Source: Algisphaera agarilytica (lineage in GTDB: Bacteria; Planctomycetota; Phycisphaerae; Phycisphaerales; Phycisphaeraceae). From it: a stretch of 64,000 nt of DNA. A program made the translations under genes and the position numbers. Shown piece after piece: positions 9,384 to 17,839 of this stretch; within the stretch, counting starts at the first letter, position 1; every line of letters begins with the position of its first letter. The stretch spans positions 1,364,001 through 1,428,000 of the forward strand of contig NZ_JACHGY010000001.1 in NCBI RefSeq assembly GCF_014207595.1, written 5' to 3'. A model generated the notes under the pieces. The model was not told where the DNA came from. It searched no databases and saw only the letters and a program-made list of their open reading frames with translations.

Positions 9384-10043
9384 CTACTGGTGGCCGCGGG
9401 CGAGATTAGCCGCCTCGCACCAGACCTTGGCCCGCTCGGTTAAGCCCTCCCAATCACCCCGGCGGACCAAGTCGGGATCGATCATCGTCCCCCCCACGCC
9501 CACCGCGGTCGCCCCCGCCCGGAAATAGTCGGGCAAGTCATCCAGCGTCAGGTGCCCCGTCGGGACCAGGCGGAGCATGTCCAAGGGGGCCAACACGTTG
9601 CCGATGTACCGCGGCCCCAGGTCCTCGGCCGGGAAGACCTTCACCGCCGTCGCCCCCGCCCGCCACGCCGCCAACGCCTCGCTCGGCGTGAACGCGCCCG
9701 GCAATACCGGCACCCCCCGCTCCACCGCCCATTGAACCACCGGCAGCTCCGTCGTCGGCGTTACCAAAAACTCCGCCCCCGCCTCCACCGCACGCTCGGC
9801 CGACTCCACATCCAACACCGTCCCCGCGCCGATCAGCCCCGTGTCTTCATCCGTCCGCGCTTTACGCACCGCCCGGATCGACTCGCACACCCCCGGCGTG
9901 TTCATCGTCACCTCGACCAACCCCAAGCCCCCCGCGCCGAGCGCCCGCACCACCGGCACGACATCCACCGGCTCGGGCCAACGAAAAATCCCCACCACCG
10001 GGCAACGCGCCACCGCCGACTCAAATCGTTCTGCAAGGTCCAT
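9384..10043 (-). CDS. eda: KDPG/KHG-type aldolase (2-dehydro-3-deoxy acid aldolase)
   Basis: 219 residues from MDLAERF; a longer frame to 10115 exists but adds an N-terminus without family character. Class I aldolase of the KDPG/KHG family, a (beta/alpha)8 barrel that cleaves 2-keto-3-deoxy-6-phosphosugar acids into pyruvate and a triose phosphate. Motifs: GLVEVTMNTPG (early Glu), GAGTVLD, AEFLVTPTTE, VLPGAFTPSEA, and TAVKVFPAED with the Schiff-base Lys. Lying inside an agar-degradation block, it could perform the last step of 3,6-anhydro-L-galactose or galactonate breakdown (2-keto-3-deoxy-6-phosphogalactonate). Which stereoisomer it uses is inference. Confidence 0.88.
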   Translation of the reverse strand: MDLAERFESAVARCPVVGIFRWPEPVDVVPVVRALGAGGLGLVEVTMNTPGVCESIRAVRKARTDEDTGLIGAGTVLDVESAERAVEAGAEFLVTPTTELPVVQWAVERGVPVLPGAFTPSEALAAWRAGATAVKVFPAEDLGPRYIGNVLAPLDMLRLVPTGHLTLDDLPDYFRAGATAVGVGGTMIDPDLVRRGDWEGLTERAKVWCEAANLARGHQ

Positions 10044-10136
10044 CGTCTGAGTGTGCGCGACAACACGGCGCATGACAAGCCCCGCCACACACATGCCCTG
10101 ATGTAGGGTGAACAAACGCAGACGCTCTCGGAATTC

Positions 10137-11051
10137 TTATTCCCCCGCGTCGATCTTCTCCAGCGTCCAAGCGCGGATGTAGTCGTACCGCGTCGTGTTG
10201 AGCCGATCGTTTTTCAGGTTTTCCATAATCGGCGGGTGTTCCCAGGAATACGTCTCGCACACGGCGTTCAAAAACATCGGCTTGTCGAACGGCGTGGGCT
10301 CGATGTCGGTCGGGAACTCGATCGTGTGCACCTTCTTGCCGTTGAGGTAGAAGTGCATCGTCGTCGCGTCCACCCACCAGCAGCCGTAGCGGTGGAACGC
10401 GGTGTTCACCCGCTTGCCCTTGGGCAGATTGGTATTGCCGCCCTGCTTCAGGTTGGTGGGATTGCCCTCGGCGTCGGGGATGTCGCGGTACACCACGTGC
10501 GTGTTGGACTTCATCTGCGTCGCAAACGCCGGGAACCGCTGGGCGTTGCCGACCGCTTCCATGATGTCGAGCTCGGTCGACTTGACGATCTCGTCGTCCT
10601 TGTGCGGCCGCCGCTTCAGCCAGAACGTGGTCGACGTCGCGACACTCGAGGCCTTCACGCGCGTCTCGTAGTAGCCGTAGAACGCGCCCTGCTCGACCGA
10701 CTGGATCGCGCCGCACGCGATGGTCCACTTGCCGTCTTCCTGGGGCGGGTCGAGCGGGGTGCTCTTGATCGTGAGAAAACCCTTCTCGACACTCACGTTC
10801 TCCGCGACAAACAAACCGGGCGGCCGACCCTTCCAGCCGGGGAAGATGTTGTTCCACTTGGTGCGATCAAGCTCGTCGCCATCGAACTCGTCGCTGTACT
10901 GCTCGTTGAGCACCCACTTGTAACCCGCGGGAGCCTTCACCGGCGGCTTTGGGATACGCTTCTTCTTCTCCGTCGGCTCGGACACCGACACCCCGGCAAC
11001 ACAAAACAGCAAACAAACAATCAGCAGACCGCAGCAGACGCGAAGATTCAT
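10137..11051 (-). CDS. Secreted GH16 beta-agarase/porphyranase-type endo-hydrolase
   Basis: 304 residues. A signal peptide (hydrophobic LLIVCLLFCVAGVSVS) is followed by a short basic Pro/Lys linker and a GH16 jelly-roll domain. The catalytic signature ELDIMEAVG holds the nucleophile Glu160, Asp162 and acid/base Glu165 in the beta-bulge E-x-D-x-x-E arrangement used by agarases, porphyranases and carrageenases. The KWNNIFPGWKGRPPG start, RYGCWWVDATTMHFYLNG and YDYIRAW segments support the fold. It would cut the polymer outside the cell before the GH117 and GH29 enzymes act. An inverted repeat sits just upstream of its ribosome site. Confidence 0.87.
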   Translation of the reverse strand: MNLRVCCGLLIVCLLFCVAGVSVSEPTEKKKRIPKPPVKAPAGYKWVLNEQYSDEFDGDELDRTKWNNIFPGWKGRPPGLFVAENVSVEKGFLTIKSTPLDPPQEDGKWTIACGAIQSVEQGAFYGYYETRVKASSVATSTTFWLKRRPHKDDEIVKSTELDIMEAVGNAQRFPAFATQMKSNTHVVYRDIPDAEGNPTNLKQGGNTNLPKGKRVNTAFHRYGCWWVDATTMHFYLNGKKVHTIEFPTDIEPTPFDKPMFLNAVCETYSWEHPPIMENLKNDRLNTTRYDYIRAWTLEKIDAGE

Positions 11052-11065
11052 AGCAGAGTTCCTGG

Positions 11066-11084
11066 AATAGTGGATTTAACTATT
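11066..11084. promoter_or_regulatory. Inverted repeat upstream of GH16, possible operator
   Basis: AATAGT (11066-11071) and ACTATT (11079-11084) are perfect arms around a 7-base AT-rich spacer, 15 bp upstream of the GH16 ATG and next to its AGGA site. Position and symmetry suit a repressor site. No copy was found by eye before the other agar genes. Confidence 0.35.
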
Positions 11085-11191
11085 TTATCGACGTAACCCC
11101 CAACGCGAAAGCCCCCGCGATTCCCCCGCCATCAACGCCCCAAACCCCACGCCGACGCTGAGCCCGTGGGCGAAGCATCTGGTACCGCGCC

Positions 11192-12379
11192 TCACGCGTT
11201 CCGCGCCGCCTCCGCCCGCGCCGCCCGCTGCTCTTCGCTCAACCCCTGCGCCCAATACGTCTCGGGCTTGTGCAGATACGTCGTCGACTTGAACGCCGGG
11301 TCGCCCGGCTCACGGTGCAGATCACAATCGAACCGCGTCAGCATGCTGTGCTGCGTCGTCGGCGTGCCTGCGTTCACAAAGTGCGACAACCCCCAACGCA
11401 CGCCCTGTCCGTCCCCCGAATCGGTAAACGCATCGGGCACATACAACCCCGCCGCCGTGGGCATCAACTCGACGATCGATTCGATCTCGAAGTTCACCCA
11501 GTCCTTGGCGTACTGCACCGTGTAGTGCTCGGGCCCATCGCGGATCACCAGCGCCGCGACACCTTCCTTATACGGAAACAGCGCCGTCTCGTGCCCCGAG
11601 TTCATCACCGGGTTCAATGGGTGTTTCTCAAACGGCCCCAACGGATCGCGGCTGATCGCCAAACCCTGCCCCAGCCACATGTGACCGGGCCGATTGAACA
11701 CCGACTTGTAATAGATATAGATCTGCCCATCGTGCACCAGCGGATACGGATCATGAATCGCGAACTGATCCCACTCGCCCTCAGCGCCGTTCGGCAACAC
11801 CACGCCGTCGCTGCGCGTCCAGGGGCCGTCCGGCGAATCCGCCGAGGACACGCACACCGGGCAGTAGTCCCCCCGCAACCCGCTGGGCTCCAAAAACGCT
11901 TGGTAATAAAGGTAAAATCTGCCTTCCCACTTCAGGATGTCGGGCGTACATACCGACCGCCAACCCACCGTCGGCTGAGGCGGCCGCTCGATCGCCACGC
12001 CCTGCTCTTCCCAAACGAAGCCGTCCTCGCTCGTCGCGTACCAGACTTCCGCCAAGTCCCAGTCCGCCGACGGGATCACACCCGTCGCTTCCTTAGCTCT
12101 ACCCATCCCGACCGGCGCGGCACTCGTCTCCCGCCGTGTGTACCACACGTAGTACTTGCCGTTCTCCCGGATCACCTTCGACGCATCGCGCCGCGACACC
12201 GTGCCGTCACCATCGCGGTAATCGAAACCTTCGAGCGGCGTGTACTTGAAGTTCGTAAACAGCGGGTTTTCCTGCGGCCGCGAATAAGGCCGCTTGTCCG
12301 CTTGACGCTGCATCGCCGCGCTGAGCGGCCGATCAAAAGTTTCGGGGGTGACGGTGTACGGAAACGCTTTGGTGGGCAT
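11192..12379 (-). CDS. GH117 alpha-1,3-(3,6-anhydro)-L-galactosidase, copy C
   Basis: 395 residues from ATG 12379. A TTG at 12397 would add six residues, but the other two copies begin at the equivalent of MPTKAFPYTVTPE. It is more diverged than copies A and B: RRDASKVI replaces RRDPSKII and WDQFAIHDPYPL replaces WDQ-AVHGPCML, while NSGHE is kept. No signal peptide. The change from HGP to HDP near the presumed active site hints at different substrate use. It is the first gene of the leftward block and is divergent from the sulfatase at 12533. Confidence 0.88.
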   Translation of the reverse strand: MPTKAFPYTVTPETFDRPLSAAMQRQADKRPYSRPQENPLFTNFKYTPLEGFDYRDGDGTVSRRDASKVIRENGKYYVWYTRRETSAAPVGMGRAKEATGVIPSADWDLAEVWYATSEDGFVWEEQGVAIERPPQPTVGWRSVCTPDILKWEGRFYLYYQAFLEPSGLRGDYCPVCVSSADSPDGPWTRSDGVVLPNGAEGEWDQFAIHDPYPLVHDGQIYIYYKSVFNRPGHMWLGQGLAISRDPLGPFEKHPLNPVMNSGHETALFPYKEGVAALVIRDGPEHYTVQYAKDWVNFEIESIVELMPTAAGLYVPDAFTDSGDGQGVRWGLSHFVNAGTPTTQHSMLTRFDCDLHREPGDPAFKSTTYLHKPETYWAQGLSEEQRAARAEAARNA

Positions 12380-12532
12380 CAAAAACTTTCGTGTCAAAAC
12401 TGAGTGATCCAGCGAAGCCAGAATCTAATTCGACGACTGCGGCTTGAAACCACCGCCCAGATGGTCGATTGTAACCCGCGGTAAAATCAGCTTCACCCGC
12501 CTTCGCCTCGTAACCCACACAGCGGCGCCGCC

Positions 12533-14331
12533 ATGCCCGACCACGCCACCTCAAACCCGCCGCCCAACATCCTCTGGATCCTCACCGACGACCAGCGCCC
12601 CGACTCGTTGGCCCGCTACAACCGGGCCACCCTCGGCACCGACGAAAGCACGCTGGGCCACGTCATGTCGCCCCACACCGATCGGCTCGCCGCCGAGGGC
12701 GTATTGTTCACCCGGGCGTTCTGCAACTCACCGATGTGCACGCCGTCCCGAGGCTCGATGCACACCGGCCGATACCCGTTCCGAACCGGGCACTACCGCT
12801 TCACCGGCACGCATCAGCAGCCCGACTTCGTGCGCCCCACCGTGTCGCAGGTGCTGCGCGCTACAGCACCTCCGTCTTCGGCAAGACCGGCTGGGGCATC
12901 CGCAAACACCTCGACCCCGACCAGAACCAGCGCGACGACTTCTTCGACCACACCGTCGAGTTCCAGGCCGACCTTGAACAACACGGCTTCGGCGACATCT
13001 TCTACAGCGCCGGCCAATACGATTTCATCGACGGCATCATCAGCCCCGTCTTCACGAAAGAAACCGTCCAATACCCCGGCGGCGAAGCCCACACCTACCA
13101 CACCCAGCGACGCGACGAGCCGATCCCCGAAGACGAATTGGAGATCAAAGAGAAGGTCGAACGGGAGTTCGACATCCTGCGTGCCTACACCCGGCTCAAC
13201 AAGGGGCTCATCCTCGGTGGCGTGAACCCGCAACCCGCCGGGCAAACCGTGGATGGCCACGTCGTCACCGAGTTCTGCAATCACCTGCAAAATGCGGGGA
13301 AAAACTACGAAACCCTGGCGGGTAAAACAGCTCAAGGCGTCGACCCCGACAAGCCGTTGTTTAGTCACCTGAGTTTCCACTGGCCGCACACGCCGGTGCT
13401 GCCGCCACAGGAGTACCGCAACCTGTTTAAAGACTTGCCGTATGACCTGCCGGAGTTTTCGACGGATGAACTCTCGCGTTTCCCCCCGCAGCTCGTCACG
13501 CTGTACAACGAGTGTAAGACCGACGGGCTGAAAGACGAAGAAAAACTCCAGGCCGTCCGCGACTACTACGCGTTCTGTGCTTATGGCGATGCGCTGATCG
13601 GCCGGGCGGTGGAGGAATTCAAGACCTACTGCGAGAAACAAGGCCGGGAGTACCTCATCGTCTTCACCGTCGGCGACAACGGCTGGCACCTCGGCGAACA
13701 GGGCATCATGGCGAAGTTCGGGCCGTGGCGGCAGTCGCTGCACAACGCCGCCATCGTTGTGTCGTCCGACCCCGACACCTACCCGGCCGGGCAGGTCTGT
13801 CACGACATGGTGGAGTTTGTCGACTTCGCGCCGACGCTGCTGACCGGTGCGGGCATCGATGTGGACACACCGGAGTACGACCACCTCGACGGCTACGACC
13901 TGCACCGCACGCTCGATGGCAACGCCCCGAAACGCGACTACGTCCTGGGCGAGCTCAACGTCGTCTGCGGCCACCGCGCGTTCCTGCGTACCGACGACTT
14001 CGCGTTTTCCATGCGCACCCGCGACATGTGGGACCAGGGCCGCGCGCCCGACCTCAACCACGACGTCACCTGGGCGCTCACCTGCGACCGGCCCAAGGCC
14101 GACCTGGCGTTGTACGACCTGCGTGTCGATCCGCTGGAGCGCAACAACGTGGCCGAGGACCACGCCTACCGCGGGCTGGCCGACTGGTTCCGCGAGAAGC
14201 TCGGGACCATCGTCCTGGGTGACGGCCGGATCGAGTGCGATTGGAGGAAGCCCAACAGCTACAGCCTCAGCAACTTCGCCGGCGGTGCCCACGACCACCA
14301 ACTCAACATCCCCGAAGAACTGATCCCGTAG
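12533..14331 (+). pseudogene. S1-family sulfatase interrupted by a frameshift
   Basis: Two overlapping frames together make one complete sulfatase of about 600 residues. The N-terminal frame (from ATG 12533) has the metal-binding start [13 protein letters not shown] and the formylglycine motif CTPSR (Cys69). It runs correctly to TVSQVLRA near 12861. The protein continues in the next frame from [12 protein letters not shown] at 12862, through SFHWPHTPV, TVGDNGWHLGEQG and DFAPTLL to the stop. One base (or four, as if a CCGG were lost from an expected A-A-G-Y coding run) is missing around 12857-12862. No slippery heptamer is visible, so this is a recent pseudogene or an assembly error. By position it would desulfate porphyran or agar oligosaccharides. 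Confidence 0.85.
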
Positions 14332-14395
14332 GTCAGGCATGCTTGCCTGACACGGCTCATCGAAACTTTGCGTCAGGCAGGCATGCCTGACCTAC
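14328..14395. repeat. 24-bp inverted repeat, GTAGGTCAGGCATGC family
   Basis: Arms 14328-14351 and 14372-14395 differ at one base pair (G-T wobble possible in RNA). The left arm starts inside the sulfatase stop codon, so it likely marks the transcript end. Confidence 0.85.
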
Positions 14396-14881
14396 AAGCC
14401 CCGCTCCATGCGCAGCCCAAGCCCCTAAGCCCCCAACACCCAACCCCTAATTGCCAAAGAGCGAACGCTCGGCCCTCGGTGGACGCACGCATCGGCCCGC
14501 GCGCCCACCAACTCACCATCAACCGTCGTCCTCGACCCGCGTGTTGGGGGTGGCTACGCGATTACGCGGTAGTCCATCGTGTCTGTTGCCGGCAAGGTGG
14601 CTCACCGACGAACGCCGAAACCCCCGCGCTTCAAGACGCGAGCCCGGCCCTCCCGACGCGCCCGGCGAGACAGTCCTTGCCTGCCACCGCCCCGCCGCCG
14701 TCGGGTGCCGATTCATACTCTCCTCCAACAAGGGACGCGGCGCGCCCCCAGTGCGCACGGAGACGTCGTGCGTCTTGCCCCACCGTGCGTAAACCGTGCA
14801 ATCACTTACAGATGATTGAATGGACTGAATCAATATTTTTGTGCGTCGTGGGCGCAAGACCGTGCGCACCCCAACGTCGCT
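14396..14881. other. GC-rich intergenic region, possibly a structured RNA or retroelement remnant
   Basis: About 485 bases without a believable protein gene. The minus strand from 14758 reads GTGCGCACTGGGGGCGC and further on GGAGAGTATGAATCGG, with many GC-rich short complements (for example CTACGCGATTACGCGGTAG). A GTGCG 5' end and such a leader would suit a group II intron, but no domain V or reverse transcriptase is present. RNase P, tmRNA and SRP signatures were not found. Confidence 0.3.
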
Positions 14882-15451
14882 TCAATCCGTTGCCAAGACC
14901 TCACGATACGCCCCGGCAAACAGGAACGACGACTTGCCGTAGATGCCGTAGCCGTTGATCTCGTAGGTCCTCAGCTCGGCCCCGCCATCGCCCGTCGCCA
15001 CAGCGACACGTTCCTTAAAGCTTTCCAAAGTCCCCGGCCGATCGGCGTGCCAGAACAAGTACCCATCACTCCACGTGCCGAAGTGCAGCGAACGTTCGCC
15101 GTTGGACTTCACCACGGTGCACACCAGCCGGCCCTGCGCGTCCTGATAGTTCGCGGCCTCGGCGGTGGTCACGTTGCCGTCCTGATCCGTTTCGTGGAAC
15201 GTCGCCCGCTGGATCGCACCGTCCCACCGGTAGTGCTGCTTTACGTCCAACGTGGTCAGCAGCGATCCGTCGGGCCGATACACCTTGAACCGCCCTTCCC
15301 AGCGCCCGGTCCACGGGTCAAGGATCGCCCGGTTCTCATCCGAGATCGCCTCGCCCGGCTCGGGGAACTCGAGCGCCCCACTGCTTGGCACCACCAGGAA
15401 CAACGTCAAGACCAGCGGCAAAATCCAGCAACCGGGGCGTGCGTATTTCAT
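14882..15451 (-). CDS. Secreted protein of unknown function, lipocalin-like pattern
   Basis: 189 residues with a signal peptide (CWILPLVLTLFLVVPSSGA). The rest is a run of short alternating beta strands: WTGRWEGRFKVYRPDG, LDVKQHYRWDGAIQRATF, GRLVCTVVKSNGERSLHFGTW and FKERVAVATGDGGAELRTYEI. This resembles small lipocalin/nitrobindin-like barrels that open with a G-x-W-x-G strand, but I cannot name a family. It is an isolated gene facing away from the oxidoreductase at 15598. Confidence 0.6.
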   Translation of the reverse strand: MKYARPGCWILPLVLTLFLVVPSSGALEFPEPGEAISDENRAILDPWTGRWEGRFKVYRPDGSLLTTLDVKQHYRWDGAIQRATFHETDQDGNVTTAEAANYQDAQGRLVCTVVKSNGERSLHFGTWSDGYLFWHADRPGTLESFKERVAVATGDGGAELRTYEINGYGIYGKSSFLFAGAYREVLATD

Positions 15452-15597
15452 AACGGATTTTAGCCGACCGAGCGGCGCTTCATACCCAATCCGCCATTGG
15501 CGGAATTGCCCCGAAGCATCACGTCCTTCGCACTATCATTTTGGCTGAAGCAGCGGCGTGTCGCCGGGGCTTGGCACAACAGATCGAGAGGCCTTCC

Positions 15598-16710
15598 ATG
15601 TCCAAACCCACCGCCAGCCAACCCCTGGGCCTCGGCGTGCTCGGCCTCGGCGAGGGGCGGAGCGTGATCAGTGCTGCACTCAGCAGCGACCGCTGGCAAC
15701 TCCGCGTGCTCTGCGACCTCGACGAGGAGCTCTGCAAAGAGCGTTGCGTAGAATTTGATTTCGATCGCTATACGCTGTCCTACGAGGATATGCTCGCCGA
15801 CGCAGCGGTCGACGTCGTGGCGATCTACACGCCCGACCGTTTCCACGCCGACCACATCGAGCAGGCCCTCGCGGCGGGCAAGCACGTCATCTGCACCAAG
15901 CCGCTGATCGACGACCTCAAAGACGCGCCCCGGTTACTCGAGCTCGCCGCCAGCGCAGACCGCCACGTCTTCGTGGGGCAGAGCACGCGGTTCTTCGAGG
16001 GGTTTATGCGGCAGCGGGCCGAGTTCGACGCGGGGGTGCTGGGTGAGCTGGTCACGCTCGAGACGCACTACCACGCCGACCACCGCTGGTTCATCGACAA
16101 ACCCATGACCGATCCGTCGCGGTACAAGCCGTTGTTCGGCGGCGGCAGCCACCCCGTCGACCTCGTCCGCTGGTACCTGCCGGACATCGACACGGTCGTG
16201 GCGTACGGCGACATGAGCCCCAACGGCGCAGACGTGGGCCTGGTCCACCCCGACACGATCCATGCGCTGTTCCGTGCTGCGGACGGGCGCGTGGCCCACA
16301 CGAGTGGTTGCTACAACACGCCGGTGGAGCCGAGCGACTTCACGTCAGAGATCCGCTGCACACTGCGCGGGGCGCAAGGCGCGAGTCACGCCGACTACCC
16401 CGAGCTGCGCTACGCCCGCTCGGCCGCCGGCAAGCCGCACCACGTCGAGACCTACGAAGACAAACGATCTCACTACTTCCGCTTCGGCGGCCACTCGCAC
16501 CACGCCGGCGAATACCAGAACTACATCGACTTCTTCGCGGATCACCTGGCCGAGGGCAAAACACCGCAGCCGGGCCTGATCGAAGGCATCGGGACCGTCG
16601 CGGTCATGGCCGCCCTCGAACACTCCATGGCCACCGGCAAGCAGATCGTCATGTCCGACTTCCTCACCGCCCACGGCCTGCCCGGCGACCTGCTCGCCCC
16701 TCGAGATTAG
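15598..16710 (+). CDS. Gfo/Idh/MocA-family oxidoreductase
   Basis: 370 residues from ATG 15598; GAGAGG lies about 8 bp upstream. An in-frame TTG at 15541 would add a non-conserved tail. The N-terminal Rossmann fold shows LGVLGLGEGRS (residues 11-21) and a CTKPLIDD segment (Lys101-Pro102) in the place of the family's E-K-P motif. The C-terminal half has GGGSHPVDLVRWYLP, typical of these NAD(P)-dependent sugar or cyclitol dehydrogenases. Substrate unknown; the setting suggests a sugar derivative. REP-like palindromes follow the stop. Confidence 0.85.
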   Translation: MSKPTASQPLGLGVLGLGEGRSVISAALSSDRWQLRVLCDLDEELCKERCVEFDFDRYTLSYEDMLADAAVDVVAIYTPDRFHADHIEQALAAGKHVICTKPLIDDLKDAPRLLELAASADRHVFVGQSTRFFEGFMRQRAEFDAGVLGELVTLETHYHADHRWFIDKPMTDPSRYKPLFGGGSHPVDLVRWYLPDIDTVVAYGDMSPNGADVGLVHPDTIHALFRAADGRVAHTSGCYNTPVEPSDFTSEIRCTLRGAQGASHADYPELRYARSAAGKPHHVETYEDKRSHYFRFGGHSHHAGEYQNYIDFFADHLAEGKTPQPGLIEGIGTVAVMAALEHSMATGKQIVMSDFLTAHGLPGDLLAPRD

Positions 16711-16750
16711 AGATGCCCCTTCGAACAGCGCGCGTGGGCTCTTGCCTTAG

Positions 16751-16873
16751 TCCCCTCTCCCCCCGGGAGAGGGTTAGGGTGAGGGAACTCGGGGCCCTTT
16801 CGATCAACACATCCTCATAGCCCCCGACAGTTCAAGCCGCCCTCACCCCAGCCCTCTCCCGGGGGGAGAGGGA
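16751..16873. repeat. Palindromic repeat pair, CCCTCTCCC/GGGAGAGGG family
   Basis: Left unit TCCCCTCTCCCCCCGGGAGA with GGTTAGGGTGAGGG; right unit CCCTCACCCCAGCCCTCTCC with CGGGGGGAGAGGG. Between the oxidoreductase and methyltransferase genes. Confidence 0.85.
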
Positions 16874-16908
16874 GTCAAGGCAGCTCCGCCATTACTTAAA
16901 CTACGCCC

Positions 16909-17739
16909 ATGCCCAAGTACGAGCCCTTCGATTGGTACGAAACCCCGATCTATTACGACATCATCTTCGATGTTGATACTGAGAAAGAAGCCCGCTTCCT
17001 CGAGCAGTGTCACGAGCTCCACGCGACCCCTCGTGCTGACCCGAAAGACGGCGCACCTGGTTCACTATCGGTCCTCGAACCCGCGTGCGGCAGCGGCCGA
17101 CTGATGGCCGAGCTCGCGGGGCGCGGGCACCACGTCGCGGGGGTGGACCTCTCAGCGGGCATGCTCGACTTCGCCCGCAAACGCTTCAAGCAAGATTGCG
17201 TCACCGGCGAACTGCTCGAAGCGCCGATGCAGGACTTCGACTTCCAGCACGCGGGCCCGTTCGACCTCGCCCACATCCTCGTCAGCTCGTTCAAGTACCT
17301 GCAGAACGGTGACGACGCTGCGGCGTGCCTCAACTGCGTCTGCGACCACCTCCGCGTCGGCGGTGTGTTCGTGCTCGGCCTCCACACCACCGAACCCGGC
17401 CAGACCGAACGCGTCCTCGAACGTTGGCGGGCCCAACGCGACCACCTCGATGTCGTCTGTACCATCCGCTCCGACCCGCCCGATTATCGAAAGCGCACCG
17501 AAGCGATGCGCAGCCGCATCGTTGCGCGCGATCTCAAACGCCCGGCCGACGAACCCAAGCGCTACGAATCCAACTGGACCTTCCGCACCTACAGCCCCGG
17601 CCAACTCCGCTCGCTCCTCCGCAAAGCCCCCCGCTTCAAACACCTGGCCACGTACACCTTCCACCACGATATCCACGAACGCACCCGCCTCGACGGCGAC
17701 GATTTGGGTGTCGTACTCGTGCTGCGGCGCGAACGCTAG
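16909..17739 (+). CDS. Class I SAM-dependent methyltransferase
   Basis: 276 residues. Motif I is VLEPACGSGRLMAELA (residues 55-70), followed by VAGVDLSAGMLDFARKR (motif II acidic residue after the second strand), and FDLAHILVSSFKYL. This is a standard Rossmann-like small-molecule or protein methyltransferase; no substrate can be read from the sequence. The preceding gap is filled by a palindromic repeat cluster, and the GH86-like gene begins 100 bp later on the same strand. Confidence 0.85.
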   Translation: MPKYEPFDWYETPIYYDIIFDVDTEKEARFLEQCHELHATPRADPKDGAPGSLSVLEPACGSGRLMAELAGRGHHVAGVDLSAGMLDFARKRFKQDCVTGELLEAPMQDFDFQHAGPFDLAHILVSSFKYLQNGDDAAACLNCVCDHLRVGGVFVLGLHTTEPGQTERVLERWRAQRDHLDVVCTIRSDPPDYRKRTEAMRSRIVARDLKRPADEPKRYESNWTFRTYSPGQLRSLLRKAPRFKHLATYTFHHDIHERTRLDGDDLGVVLVLRRER

Positions 17740-17839
17740 CGACAACCTTCGTAGCTGCAGGTAACCCCAAAACACGTCACAATGATGTGGGTTCCACTGC
17801 CTTTTGCCCCACTCACATTTCTGTCCGAGAGGTGTTTCT

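Noticed and set aside
12850-12870. Programmed ribosomal frameshift in the sulfatase
   Set aside because: No slippery heptamer, no downstream stem or internal ribosome-site-like element, and S1 sulfatases are not known to use frameshifting.
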